64,000 nt of DNA from Pisolithus tinctorius (GCA_024663395.1 JANFAH010000024.1:496001-560000), one strand, 5' to 3'; counted from the stretch's first letter, positions 11,017 through 22,923 are shown. Notes: generated by a model not told the origin, from the letters alone. Made by a program: numbers and translations.

Positions 11017-12996
11017 CTATGGCAGAGGTTGATATGGGCCAGGTTTGTGTGGATAGCATTCATGGAAAGCAGAAACTATGTCAGAAGTGTGATCCAGCTC
11101 AGTTGCAAGCAACCAAGAGGTTTCTTCATCAGTGTTCTCATAACCAGCCCAGCAGACTAGCTATAAGAGTTGGCAGTGGTGGCAGCAGTGGTCCACCTTA
11201 GAGTCAAGTATCTCTGACACTTCATACTCAAGGTCACTGTTGACATCAACTGGCAGAGGTGGAGGTTGTTGTCAGTTTGGGAAGGGGTTAGCTGCTGCAG
11301 CTTCCAGTTGTGAGGCATGGAAGACTGGATGGATCAAGTGCATAGAGTCAGGGAGCTTAAGGGTGATGGAGTGCATACCTGGCCTGGCCAAGATGGTGAA
11401 CAGACCTAAGTACTTTTCAGAGAGCTTTTCCAAGGGATGAGTGGAGCAGAAGTACTTGGCTTTGACATAGGCCTGTTCTCTGACCTTGAACTCAGGCAGA
11501 GGTATGCATTTGGCATCTGCTGGACCCTGATAGCACTGCTGGGTGGTGGACATTTTGGAGCAGAGGAAGTCATGGAGGGTGGAGAGCTTGAATGACATAG
11601 TTATGAGCCTGTGGAGAGGTGAAGTCCTGGTCAGGGACCACAGACAGGTTTGGATGGTATCCCTTGTTAGTGAAGAAGGGAGAAACTCCAGTAGTCACAC
11701 TTGGTGCATTGTTAAAAGCAAACTCTGCTAGAGGTAAAAGCTTGGCCCAGTTGTCTTGTTGGTAGTTACAGTAGACACAAAGGTACTGTTTGAGGGTCTG
11801 GTTCATTTGCTTGGTCTGGCCATTGCCTTCTGGGTGGCAACCCAAAGTGAAGTGCAGACACATATCAAGGGCCTTTCCTAGAGAGCAGAAGAAGTGTGAG
11901 ACAAACTCAGGACCTCTGTTGGAGGTGACATTAGCAGGTACCCTGTGCTTGGAGAAGACATGGGTAAGGAAGAACTTAGTGAGTTTGGCAGAGGTGATGG
12001 AGTCATGGGTGGGGATGAACACTGCTTGCTTTGAGAGGCAGTCCACTACCATGAGGATGGCAGAGTAACCATTGGAGTTGGGGAGGTGTTTGATGAAGTC
12101 CATGGAGATGGATTTCCAAGGTCTCTCTGGGATGGGGAGTTGCTTCAGTAGACCATAGGGGCAGTGACATGGAGTTTTGTTCCATCCACAGGTGGTGCAG
12201 GACCTGACATATTCTTTCACATCAGAGCAAAGGTTAGGCCACATGTAGTCCCTGTGGATGGGTTCTAGGGTGCAGTTTTGCCTGAAATGGCCTGCCAGAG
12301 GGTGGTCATGCTTGAACCAAAGCATTCAGAGGCAGAGGTCATCAATGTCAGGGACAAAGATGCATCCATCAAGGCAGAGGAGACTGTCAGAGTCCAAGGA
12401 CCACCAAGGCTTAGTAGGAGTTGGGAGGTGGCTGGCAGAGACAGGGTCAGGGTGGAGATGATGTCAGAGTGCAAGCACTCAACATTGAGGACCATGGTGG
12501 TGCAGAGCACAGGTGCCATGAGGGTAGTGGTATGGAGGGACAACATGAGTTGCTCCTGTGTAAACATAGGGCAGAGGTTATGAGGATTTACCTGTGCATA
12601 GTCCCTATCCCCCCCTTTTGGGTAGATGTCCCTACATCACATAAGTGTGTTGGGCTTGGCTCCCAGGCAGCCAGGTCAGAGGTGGATGGAAAGGTTAAAC
12701 TGGGAAAGGTACTCTGACCAGTGGGCCTGTCAATGGGTAAGAACCTTAGAAGTGGAAAAGTACTCAAGGTTTTTGTGGTCCATCACCACATTGACAGGTA
12801 AGGCAGAACCTTCTAGGTAATGCTGCCAATGGCAGAAGGCCTCAAAGACAGCCAACAGCTCCTTGTCATGGGTATTGTAGTTGAGTTCTGGCACAGTCAT
12901 GGTGTGGGAGTAGAAAGCAACTGGGTGGAGGTCACCATTGGAGCAGGTGAGCAACAAAATGTGAGCAATAGCATAGTTGGAGGCATTGGTTTCAAT
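11017..12996 (-). pseudogene. Partial pol of family A copy B
   Basis: From its own 5' side: RNase H (ETNASNYAIAH; first Asp again Asn), DKELLAVFEAFCHWQHYLEG, TDHKNLEYFSTSKVL, then the linker, zinc finger (HPLAGHFRQNC) and integrase (SMDFIKHLP, SNRGPEFVSHF, where the second catalytic Asp is Asn). The post-core segment and chromodomain follow, to a TAG stop at about 11017. Stops split it at several points. The RT half is missing, and the frame begins directly at LTR sequence. Confidence 0.78.
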
Positions 12997-13385
12997 GTAA
13001 CCAGAACTGGAACTGACATACAGAGACTTGTAAATTTTCAAGTAAAAACTTCCTAGACAATGAATGAAGGGCAGACAGAAAACATATGGTGGGTAACATA
13101 GAACAGACCAAAAAGGAAACAGTCCAGGTGCTGGATCATGTGGTGTGTGTGCTGCAGAGTACCTGACTGTGCACTGCCAGGGAGAAGTCTGAAGGGAGGT
13201 CACATGACCCCTCAGAGAACAGTCTGCTCAGTCCAATGGTAGACCAGCACAAGTCTGACAGCAGTTGGAGTGGAGAAGGCTCATAACTGACAGAGGACAG
13301 GTGGAGTTGATGCAGAATGAGTGAATGACTGGTGGGGAGGGGTGTGGAGTGAGTGAGGACCTAGGATAAATGCATGGATGTGACA
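12997..13385 (-). repeat. 5' LTR remnant of copy B
   Basis: Reverse complement of the TGTCA-side half of the family A LTR, ending TGTGACA at 13385. It is joined directly to RNase H coding sequence, which marks an internal deletion between LTR and pol. Confidence 0.75.
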
Positions 13386-13784
13386 CTGATGTTGTTCAGT
13401 TTGACATTTTGACTAAATTTCTTAGATTTTCTTTTAAAAAACATTTAGAGAAATACACAGTTTATTTCTTCCATTTTGTTTGCATGTGTGCAGAGATAAT
13501 AACCAGTTATTTAAGCATGGGATACTGTGAAGTGTGTAAAATGTATCATTTAACAGAATACTGAGTGATCATGATGGTTGTACTTCTCTGGAATATCCAG
13601 GGGATATTATGTTCATTTTTTACAAGAACATGCAGAGAACACTAACATATTCTCAGTCAGAAAAACATGTAAAATTTTGAGTCTTCTCTGTTAGAAAAAA
13701 TTCAAACAAGATATAATAAATGTGTTTAGCAAAAACATGCAGTAATAACATAGAAAATAGAAAGTATGTTTCAAGGATATATTA
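13386..13784. other. AT-rich stretch without a recognised gene
   Basis: No supportable coding region. The stretch is AT-rich and has several AACATG/CATGTT motifs like those in the subterminal parts of the CACTA-like element at 18644-26670. Its last bases resemble the flank at about 29310-29330, so it may be the outer part of the inverted-repeat element described at 18520. Confidence 0.4.
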
Positions 13785-13865
13785 GGGCCACTCAAAGTTA
13801 GATGTGGAAGAAACACACAAGCAAACTCAAGTGCAGTTGAGTTGTGAGTTTGTGGGCGAATATTA

Positions 13866-13983
13866 AAGCTCCGACTTGAGATTCAAACTCCGCAGAAAAA
13901 GCGCATGACCCGGAAACGGTAGATGTGTAGATAACGCTATTGACGCTCCGATTTAAAATTCAAACTCCGCTGAAAAGCGTGCA
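13866..13983. repeat. Subterminal direct repeat of the Harbinger element
   Basis: Two imperfect copies of GCTCCGACTTGAGATTCAAA followed by CTCCGC and a GCG-containing tail, at about 13868-13903 and 13949-13983, lie between the TIR and the transposase start. They retain CpG in an otherwise CpG-poor area. The position suits transposase-binding sites, which is inference. Confidence 0.5.
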
Positions 13984-14029
13984 TGCTTATCAATAGAGAT
14001 CTAGCAAGTGATAACCACCTACCAACACC

Positions 14030-15568
14030 ATGCCTACAGTTACTGAGCACCAGGAACTCCTAGACATCCTTCAACAAGCCAGGGAACACTTTGGTCTGCT
14101 ACAGTATTTAGATATACTACATGTAGCATTGCAGGAGGCTGAAGCTACTGACTCTGATGACTCAAGTGAAGGCCTACCCCAATCTGACAACACCATGACA
14201 ACCCAATCTTCTGTTCCCTCTTCCCCATCTTCTGGTGCTGCAACTTCTGACACCTCATCCTCATCCTCTGGCTTGATGGAGCAGTTGTTATTCAGTACTG
14301 CTGCTTTCTCTGGCTTCCAGGATGCTATTGCTGCACTCCAGGATGAAGTTGAAAAAACACATGTTCTCAACAATTGACCAAGGCCAAGCTGCTCTCCCCA
14401 GCTCCACCTCCTTGATCAGTGGAAAATTGACCACCCTTGCCTCTTTCAGTGCAAACTCAGAGTCCCTCCAGCTGTTTTTTCTGCTATAGTGGACAAGATT
14501 GAGACCCACCCTATCTTCCACAACTCCAATAACCCCCAGCTCCCTGTCCCCATACAATTGGCAATTTTCCTTAATGCTGCCACCTCCCAGGATATGGCAG
14601 AGTGGGCTGGTGTATCTGTTGGGACTGTCCACAACTGCTACAAGAGGGTGATGGTTGCCATTCTGCACCATCATGATGAGGTGATTCACTTTAACCCTGA
14701 GGAACCACAGGACAGGAGGGAAAAGGACAGGGCAAAGAGGTATGTGGAGGAGAGAACATGTCCTCAGTGGAAGGGAGGGGGGATTTTTGTGTGTGGATGG
14801 AACACCCTTCAATCTATTTCAGAAGCCTGGGTTGCATGGGGAGGGATTTTTTGACAGGAAATCCAATTATTCACTTTCCAACCAGGTGAGCACTCACAAT
14901 TTGGTGATTACATGTATTCACTCACCTGCATTTAAGATCATCATCTTCCCCCACAATCTTCACATTGTGGATTATGTCATTGGTGTTCCTGGTAGCCTCC
15001 ATGATGCCAGTGCCTTCCAACACACTCAATGTGCCTGGTCACCTGAAAGGTTTTTTGGTGAGAATGAATGGCTCTGGGCTGACTCTGCATATGGATGCCA
15101 GAAGTGGTGTATTGTTCCATTCAAAAGACCTGCTTCAGGTCAGTTGACTAGGGTGCAGAAGACATTCAATTATCATCTGTCTAAAGTATGTAACAGCTCC
15201 TTTTATATATTTAGTCCATACTCATCTGTCATGGCAAGATATGTGTTTGATCTGAACATCTTTATGGTTCCCTTAAAGGGCACTTCCAATTCCTGCAAGA
15301 GCTTCAAATCCAAATACAGACTCCAGAAGACTTGGAGTATTGTAATGCATGGGTGCAAAGTTGTCTGGTTCTCCATAACATGATCATAGAAATTGAGGAG
15401 GACCTTGGTTTGGCATCATCAGCTGAAGAGTTTGCTGGGGCATTTCCTCCCTCTGATGAGGATGAGGAAGGTGAGGATGCAGGTGGTCAGGGAAACTACA
15501 TTGGATCAGAGGGGCAAATATTTAGGGATGCACTTCTTATCAAGTTACTCCAGCACTTAGAGGTGTAA
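14030..15568 (+). pseudogene. Harbinger-type DDE transposase, broken
   Basis: Nuclease that cuts and moves the element. ATG at 14030 opens an N-terminal segment (LLDILQQAREHF). The frame meets TGA at 14375 (probable CGA) and continues with LLDQWKIDHPCLF and an HTH-like stretch DMAEWAGVSVGTVHNCYKRV. A one-base shift near 14780 leads into FLCVDGTPFNLFQKPGLHG (first Asp). A 51-bp intron (14886-14936) precedes IVDYVIGVPGSLHDASAF. WADSAYGCQKW then gives the second Asp. A second intron (about 15187-15238) is followed by a TGA and SEHLYGSLKGHF with the Glu, then CLVLHNMIIEIEED to the stop at 15566-15568. All DDE residues remain, but the frame is broken at least three times. Confidence 0.8.
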
Positions 15569-15679
15569 CACATTCTTGAGTATGTAAATATATTTTGTTT
15601 TTACTTTACTTTGTTCTGAGCAAGTATGACACAGACAACACCAAATTCATTCATATTTTAGTATATACCATGGTGTACA

Positions 15680-15775
15680 TTGTATATACTGGGGGGGAGG
15701 GGATGAAGGGGGGGGGAGGGAATTGTATACTGGGGGGGGAGGGAATGCTATTGTATACAGGGGGGGGGGAATGCT
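15680..15775. repeat. Degenerate G-rich tandem repeat
   Basis: Three or four imperfect units of ATTGTATACTGGGGGGGGAGGG type downstream of the transposase stop. The runs of 7-9 G could form G-quadruplexes; nothing shows a function. Confidence 0.6.
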
Positions 15776-16400
15776 AGCATACTAGATGATTAAAAGGAAA
15801 TGACCATGTACTGTATTCAGAGGGTGAGGTGAACATTCTGACTATCAGACAAAGTACCTTGGTCCTCACCACCTGCAATGCCTTTCTGCAATGTGAGATT
15901 CTGAACATGCAGCTGCTCCAGCTGAACTGCAAGCTTCATCTTCTCGACCTCCTGAGCCACCATCGCTTGCTTGTGTGCATGCAGCTTGCATTGCATTTGC
16001 AACTGGTGCTCATGATCCTCTCTGCAAGCCGACTTCCTCTCCTTCACCTTCCAGTAGTTGAAGTCCATGTGGGAGCACTTGTGCTCCAACTGATCTTGCT
16101 GCACCTGTTGAAATTGTTGAATGAACGACATCAACATTGAAGTGAGGCTCACTGAGAGCCAGTTGGCAGGGGCCTCACACCCACACTTATGGGATGCCTT
16201 GGATGATGACAGCTTGCAGTTGCTATTGTCAGATGGCACAGTGGAAGATGAAGACATATGAAGCCCTGAAAAAATATTTGAAGACGATATGTCCAAGTCA
16301 GATGACTTGTCTGTGTTTGGAGTGGAAGCCAACCTGGGTTTCAGAAGAGGGGAGTTGTGCTCAAGAGACGGGTGTGTTGGCTGAATTTTTGGGCAGCAGG

Positions 16401-17114
16401 TGTCAAGTCCGGGCCTACTCCGACCAACTCCGACGCTATACAAGGTCTAGAGAGTGGTCTGGAAGCAAGTCCGACACACAGGAACAGAACTCCGACTAGC
16501 AGAGAGATGGCAGGAACGAAGTCTGCCGAAGTAAAGGCGGAGCGGAGTGAGGGCGTCGGGTTTAGCTCGTGCGCTACCCCCTTGCACGATCTCAGCCCTC
16601 GTATTTCAGAGGGAGAGTACAGACGGAGAGTCAGAGATAACTCCGACAGACAGGAGACGGAATCGGAGGGAGTAGGAACTACGTTGATATTCATACTGAA
16701 GAACAGCGGAGTACAGTACATGCTTTTATACTGCTACGGAGGTACAGTAACCGGAATCGGAACTGACATACGGAGACTCATAAATTTTCAAGTAAAATTT
16801 CCTGGACGACGAATGAAGGGTAGATGGAGGACATACGAACGGGTAACACAGAACATCTAGAAAAGGAAATAGTCCAGATGCTGGACCATGCGGTGAGCAC
16901 GCTGCGGAGTACCTGACTGCGAAGGTAGTCACATGACCCCTCAGAGGACGGACCGCTCGGTCCGGTAGGAGAGCGACACAAGTCCGACAGCAGTCGGAGC
17001 AGAGATGGTTCGCAACCAACAGAAGTTGGGTGGAGTTGGTGCGGAGTGAGTGAATGACTGGCGGAGTGGAGCGCAGAGTGAGTAAGGGCTTAGTGTGAAC
17101 GCACGGTTATGACA
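16401..17114 (-). repeat. Family A solo LTR with 5-bp target duplication
   Basis: A complete 714-bp LTR, TGTCAAGTCC to GGTTATGACA in + orientation, is flanked on both sides by GCAGG (16396-16400 and 17115-17119). It is much richer in CpG than its surroundings, so it is a later arrival than the Harbinger element it splits. Solo LTRs arise by recombination between the two LTRs of a full element. Confidence 0.92.
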
Positions 17115-17121
17115 GCAGGAC

Positions 17122-17400
17122 GTGAAGGGGACAGGGTCATCATTCAGACTGATGGGATCCTCCTTGTCAGCGATGAGAGGGGGGGGAGATGGAATGCCAA
17201 GTGATGGACAATTAATTCCAAACAGCGGGGGTGACAGGAGAGCAAATGATGAAAGATCCCCCCTGTCAGAGATGAAAGGGGGGACAGATGGAATGCTGAG
17301 TTTGTTTCCAAAGAGGGGGGGTGAAGGGATAGTGAGTGATGGTCATTCATATCCAAATGGGGGGGTGACATGCGATGACAAATCAGAGGGGGGAGACAGG
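17122..17400. repeat. Degenerate tandem repeat of about 80 bp with G runs
   Basis: Three to four imperfect units share GGGGGGG, GATGGAATGC and GTGATGG blocks. They lie inside the disrupted second Harbinger gene, next to the solo LTR. Whether they belonged to its coding sequence is unclear. Confidence 0.45.
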
Positions 17401-18435
17401 ACAGCAGGCAACAACTGTTGATCGAACAAGGGGAATGACGATGATTGTGAAATGGCAGATGAAGGTGATGGGATGGGAGACTTGCTGATGTAGTCTACAG
17501 CCATTGCCAGAGAATTGTCTGCAAAGATTAAGTTAGAACTGCTCTCCCCTATTTCACCCTCTTCTAATTCCAATGGTACTGGAGAGCTGGGTCCAGGGAG
17601 GCCATCTGAAATGGTGTGAGGGTTCGACTGCAATTTGAAGAGTCTGACTGCATGAGCAGCGAAATTCTGGCCACTATCAGCACCACTCCACATGCTGTTG
17701 TATGCAGAGTTCATGCACCACCAGCTGTGCAGGTCTCCCCACCATGGGAATTCCTTCTGAATACCATCTGGAAGCGATCAGTGCACTGATAGCGAGTGAT
17801 AAAGGTGTGGCGATGTACCTATAATATTTTTCATGCTTGTGTTGCTTGCAAGATCATCGTAAGTCTGACTGGCACCTGTCTGCCTAAGCAACATGATATA
17901 TTTCTGATATTTCTGCTTCAAGCTGCAAACTCTGTAAGTGAAAACAGAAAAATAAAGGGGGGGGGAGGGGAGAAACGTACACATCAAGACAACTTTGAAT
18001 CGGACCAGCAAATATACCCAGGTTGTCCTGAGCAAGGGCATGGATCTCGACAGACTCATTGCCCACTGAAAAAATTACCTTTGCAATCTCCACATATATG
18101 TTGTGCTTCCCATGGCACAACTGCTGCTTACTTCTACCTTCCTCCCAAGCATCCTGCATAGAATCAGAAAAGAGCTTCTTGTGAGCTGCTTTGTGAGTTT
18201 TACACTATTTGATAAGGTGATCAGTTTGTGCAGTGTGTGCCTTTTCCCACTGAATCCAAATATTTGGATGCTTCACAACAGATTTGGTGGATTGTGATGA
18301 TGGGAGACCAGGGGAGCCTGGCCCAGTTGCTGAGGCCATCACTACATCAAGTGAGTGAGAAGTGAGTGGTTCACTTATGAAACTCGGCTGAAGTTCAATT
18401 GGAGTTTCAATCTCCAGGTTCTTGGCCAGAAACTC

Positions 18436-18500
18436 ACTGAAAAACACGTGAGAAACACATGAGAAACACACAAGAAACACATGAGAAACATGCAAACCTC
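18436..18500. repeat. Short tandem repeat of GAGAAACACAT type
   Basis: About five imperfect 11-12 bp units sit near the right end of the Harbinger element. They may be subterminal repeats of it. Confidence 0.55.
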
Positions 18501-20529
18501 CTCAGACTTTGAGTGGCCCTATTGCAATTCACAGTTAGGAGGTTGGACAGGCTCTGAAGGGGAATCTGGAGGGAACATGGCTAGCTCTGTAAATGCAAAA
18601 GTCACCTTGTTGAGTCAGTTGAACAGGGGATTCTACTAGTTCACACAGCAAGCATTTTACAATTTTCTTTGCACAAACATGGGAAAAAATTCTTTACAAA
18701 GATACTCTATTTTATCATGCTCTCTGCTTGAACAAGCAGAAATAATCTTATGTATTGAATGGCTTTTCTGACAGAAAACATGGCATAGTATATTTCCAAT
18801 GTTTTGCTAGTGAAAAACAATTACTGTGACCCACCACCAAAAACCAAGAACAATCATCAAAAAAAATATTAGTACTGTTATCTGCATGTTATGTAATTGA
18901 TTAATCAAATGTTGTACCATGAAATAATTTAAACACACTGGTCATTAGAGAACATGTGATGTTACATAGAACATCACAAGTAAATGATAAATGTTTTGCA
19001 TGTGATAATACTAATGAACTTTAACCAAGTCTTTCAATGTTGACCCACAAAAACATCAGATTATTGGCTCAATGTTTACTTCATAAACATGACATTTAAA
19101 ACAATATTTGTCATGTGCAAAAACATGCTACTGAGATTCCATATTAACATGCTAAATATTTTCAATCAAATCACACTGATTTGTCTCCCAGAGAACATGA
19201 TAAATAAAGAGTGTATTAAAGTGTCCTGTTGTACCACAGAACATGATAAGTGGCATCTGTAACCATCAATGCTATCACTGCTTGTCCTTGCTCAACCACC
19301 CCATCATGTGCTGTCACATGTTCTTACCTCATGGAGTAAACCTCAGTCAGTCATGATATATGCCACCTGACTTTTTATACTTCAGTATTCTGTGTCCTTT
19401 GTTGTCTTTTCTTGCAACAACACATTGATGACACACATTATAATGTTCTGTGGTAGAACAGGATAGTCCAAAATCCATGGTTGCCCTGACTGACTAGAGA
19501 AAGAGTAGCCTCTGATAGCACCCCCACCACTCATGAATGTCCCCAGTCCACTTTTGAAAGTGAAAGAGCACAAGGCAGTTCATGCAAGAAATGGGGAGTT
19601 CAGCACTGTATTTGCAGTAGGCAGCAGTCTGACAATAACTGAACAGCTCAGAACCTTCACAACACCTCTACATATAACATGCTTACTTCACAGTTTATAA
19701 TGATCCATGGTGGAACAGGATATTGATATTTTATTACACTATTTATTTATCATGTTCTGTGGTACAGTTGTGGACAGACAAACACAATGATTTTGATTCT
19801 GGATTCCCATGACTTTTGGGGGGCAAACTAACACTTGATTCAGATGCTACAGGTGAAAATACATCAAAAAACAGTGGTCCAAAGTTTTTCCCATGATTTT
19901 TTAGGGTGGCCAAAATTTTGGTTAGATTGAATGTAGTACTTAGGGTGTGGTAACCACTTCAGGTAACCCATTTTCATAAGCATTTAGGCTGAAGTTTTTC
20001 TCCAAATCATCCAAGCTGAAAGCCACTCAGACCAGGTCATCCCAGGGACATCTGGCCATGTCCCAGGGCTATTTACAGTTTGCAGGACCTGGGATGTCCC
20101 ATAATCCCAGCCCTTTGGTAATATATTTTGGGCTGTCCCATGACTGCCTTAGGTGTCAGGGGTCCTCAGCTCAAAAAAGTGCAGTTCATATTCACATTGA
20201 AATGCCACTTCTGATCAGAAAAACATACATAGCTGTCATGGTCATCCAAGATGATGAGCACACCTGTCAAAGTGGGGGGATATGTGAGAGTCACTGCCAT
20301 TCCAAAACCACGTAATACAACTTATTATGCACAGATTTGAAGAATACTGGGCAATCAGTATGTTTGTGTGTGGTGTCATTTCCAGAACTCATACAATGCC
20401 TATGGCAGTGAGCATTGCATTATTGTAATGAATTTTAATGGATTCAGACCTCTCCTATGAGTGCCTATGTATGTAAGTTCCCTTGTTGACTGCAAGAGTG
20501 GTCCCTGATAAGATCATACTACATGCATC

Positions 20530-20970
20530 TCAGCCCTCCTCTCTGAAGGCCAGTGGGATGTCCCATGATAGCTTCAGAGGCTATGATGGGATATCCCACC
20601 CCCCTCCCTGGAGGCTGATGGGATGTCCCATGATAGCTTCAGAGGCTACTGTGGGACATCCCACTCCCCTCTCTGGAGGCCAGTGGGATGTCCCATGATA
20701 GCTTCAGAGGCTACTGTGGGACATCCCATCCCCCTCTCTGGAGGCCATAGGGATGTCCCATGATAGCTTTAGAGGCTACTGTGGGACATCCCATCCCCCT
20801 CTCTGGAGGCCATTGGGATGTCCCATGATAGCTTCAGAGGCTACCATGGGACATCCCACCCCCCTCCCTGGAGACTGATGGGATGTCCCTTGATAGCTTC
20901 AGAGGCTACCATGGGACATCCCACTCCCCTCTCTGGATACCAATGGGATGTCCCATGATAGCTTTGAGAG
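20530..20970. repeat. 64-bp minisatellite, left arm (about 7 units)
   Basis: Each unit contains GGGATGTCCCATGATAGCTT, CAGAGGCTAC and TGTGGGACATCCCA plus a variable C-rich linker. The unit is itself an imperfect hairpin: GGGATGTCCC pairs with GGGACATCCC, and TAGC with GCTA. Confidence 0.85.
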
Positions 20971-21367
20971 TCTGTAGGCACTTCAGTCAATCCCCTTTGG
21001 AGACCCATTAAGTCTATATATTTCCATAGGTTTATATACTTATGAGGTCTAAACAGGTTGGGTATACCCAGCTGGGACTCCAGGGCAGACATTGATTTCT
21101 CCTGGCATGGTGCTGATCATAAGTGTTTTGTGTTTTCCTCATGCAATTTTCCACTTGCTGATAAGATAAGCATACCATCATGATTTCAAAATCAGGAGCT
21201 ACAACTTTCATTATGATGACATTGCTGCATTATCACTTGCTGGGGTATTAACATCTACTAGTGCTAGTTGTAGTAGTTGGTAGTACTGCTAGTGTAGGCT
21301 ATGCTACACTTTGGTAGTTTGCATTTTTGCCTGTCACTGACTACAAAAAGTGTAGTACAAGTCAGAG

Positions 21368-21722
21368 GGCAGAAGTCACATGATGCCAGATCACATGACG
21401 AGACCGGTCACGTGATACAGTCACATGGTCGATGCCATAACAGTCATGTGACCTGAAGTGTTCCCAATGCAGCACAGGTGAAGTCATGTGACATGCTCCT
21501 TTCCATGACCCAGGTCATGTGACAGTAGTTCACGTGAGGTTGAATCATGTGACTTGGTGCCCCAGGTCACGACATCACTCAGTCACATGCACCTAATGGT
21601 CACATGCTGAGATCAATTGGTGATCACATGATATGATGCCTTAGGTCATGGGAGAGCCTGATCACGTGGTCCCAGCAGTCACGTCACTGCGTGAATCCAG
21701 AGTCACGTGACACCACATGACT
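21368..21722. repeat. Cluster of TCACRTGA motifs, left arm
   Basis: About 16 copies of TCACGTGA, TCACATGA or TCATGTGA lie within 355 bp, 10-35 bp apart. TCACGTGA is a perfect palindrome with the E-box core CACGTG. The two other forms are what CpG decay of it would give. Confidence 0.75.
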
Positions 21723-21987
21723 GCACCTACCTTGCATCTGGCACTATGTACCTAGCATGTGACTAACTCGCCCCTAATGCTAAGTGTGGCTGTGCTTCAA
21801 CATGAATCATGTCACCACTCATTCAATTCTTGACATATGCATCTGTGATTTTGCCAGTGGGATGGTCTAGGTGGTGTCTACATCATTTTGAAGTATTATC
21901 CAATCAAAGTCACTGGTTGATGAGATATAAGGAGAATGGAAAAAGCGAAAGAACATCACAGCATGCATCCCACACATAGTTTATGCA

Positions 21988-22236
21988 ATGCTTAATACCT
22001 CAGATGCATGCCCCACATCCCTAGCTACCTATGTAGAAAGTATCAAGTCGATCCATCAGGAATTGAATGAACAGCACACAAATTACACTTCCCAGATGCG
22101 TGGGAAAACTCCAAAAAGCGCAAATAAAATAGTGGAGATTTACAAAACATATCTAAAACATTGCATTGCAGCCTCCACAGTGCTGCCACACTTACACCAA
22201 TTCACCTGGCACATGGGATGGCATGCCCTGCCATAA
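21988..22236 (+). CDS. Small ORF near the palindrome centre, left arm copy
   Basis: An 82-codon ORF from ATG (MLNTSDACPTSLATYVESIK) to TAA. Its twin on the right arm translates identically. A CCAAT motif (about 21899) and TATAAGG (about 21928) lie 60-90 bp upstream, and the E-box cluster lies further upstream. The protein is hydrophilic with no motif I recognise. Identity between arms may reflect recent duplication or gene conversion of the DNA rather than selection on the protein, so coding status is open. Confidence 0.3.
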   Translation: MLNTSDACPTSLATYVESIKSIHQELNEQHTNYTSQMRGKTPKSANKIVEIYKTYLKHCIAASTVLPHLHQFTWHMGWHALP

Positions 22237-22417
22237 TGGCAGCAGGTACCTAGTGATATCTGCAACTAAAAGTGTCAAAAATGCGAAATGCACACAATGG
22301 TCAATGGCTTATTGGCCATCTCAAAGCTATAAATCTCTAATGGACTGATTGATTAGAGGTGCCCACTTCGCATTTTTGACACTTTTAGTTGCAGATATCA
22401 CTAGGTACCTGCTGCCA

Positions 22418-22666
22418 TTATGGCAGGGCATGCCATCCCATGTGCCAGGTGAATTGGTGTAAGTGTGGCAGCACTGTGGAGGCTGCAATGCAATGTTTTA
22501 GATATGTTTTGTAAATCTCCACTATTTTATTTGCGCTTTTTGGAGTTTTCCCACGCATCTGGGAAGTGTAATTTGTGTGCTGTTCATTCAATTCCTGATG
22601 GATCGACTTGATACTTTCTACATAGGTAGCTAGGGATGTGGGGCATGCATCTGAGGTATTAAGCAT
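22418..22666 (-). CDS. Small ORF near the palindrome centre, right arm copy
   Basis: Inverted twin of the ORF at 21988-22236 with the same 82-residue translation. It reads toward the loop, so the two ORFs are convergent. The same CCAAT and TATA-like motifs precede it. Confidence 0.3.
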   Translation of the reverse strand: MLNTSDACPTSLATYVESIKSIHQELNEQHTNYTSQMRGKTPKSANKIVEIYKTYLKHCIAASTVLPHLHQFTWHMGWHALP

Positions 22667-22923
22667 TGCATAAACTATGTGTGGGATGCATGCTGTGATG
22701 TTCTTTCGCTTTTTCCATTCTCCTTATATCTCATCAACCAGTGACTTTGATTGGATAATACTTCAAAATGATGTAGACACCACCTAGACCATCCCACTGG
22801 CAAAATCACAGATGCATATGTCAAGAATTGAATGAGTGGTGACATGATTCATGTTGAAGCACAGCCACACTTAGCATTAGGGGCGAGTTAGTCACATGCT
22901 AGGTACATAGTGCCAGATGCAAG

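Larger units (their letters stand above)
8990..13385 (-). mobile_element. Gypsy family A, copy B (internally deleted, minus strand)
   Basis: A second copy lies tail-to-tail with copy A. In + coordinates: a 3' LTR remnant (8990-9513) lacking about its last 200 bp, the antisense gene (9647-10842), pol from chromodomain back to RNase H (11017-12996), then a jump straight into a 5' LTR remnant (12997-13385). Gag, protease and most of RT are deleted. CpG is strongly depleted. Confidence 0.82.
15817..18339 (-). pseudogene. Second Harbinger gene (accessory, unknown), split by a solo LTR
   Basis: Multi-exon gene convergent with the transposase. From ATG at 18339 it reads MASATGPGSPGLPSS, HPNIWIQWEKAHTAQ, AWEEGRSKQQLCHGKHNIYV and EIHALAQDNLGIFAG. 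After introns (one is about 17766-17815) come FPWWGDLHSWWCMNSAYNSMW and VPLELEEGEIGESS. A repetitive G-rich part (17122-17400) and the solo LTR (16401-17114) follow, then a coiled-coil C-terminus (QQFQQVQQDQLEHK, VEKMKLAVQLEQL) to the stop at 15817. In this superfamily the partner often has a Myb/SANT domain; I do not recognise one here. Confidence 0.5.
13785..18519. mobile_element. PIF/Harbinger-type DNA transposon with two convergent genes
   Basis: The element is bounded by inverted GGGCCACTCAAAGT (13785-13798) and its complement ACTTTGAGTGGCCC (18506-18519). It carries a Harbinger-type DDE transposase (+, 14030-15568) and a second gene (-, 15817-18339), the two-gene layout known for this superfamily. 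The flanks read TTA on the left and TAT on the right, so a clean 3-bp duplication is not visible; only TA is shared. A family A solo LTR interrupts the second gene. Confidence 0.75.

Noticed and set aside
13782..18522. 3-bp TWA duplication for the Harbinger element
   Set aside because: Left flank reads TTA and right flank TAT; only TA is shared, so the duplication is not claimed.
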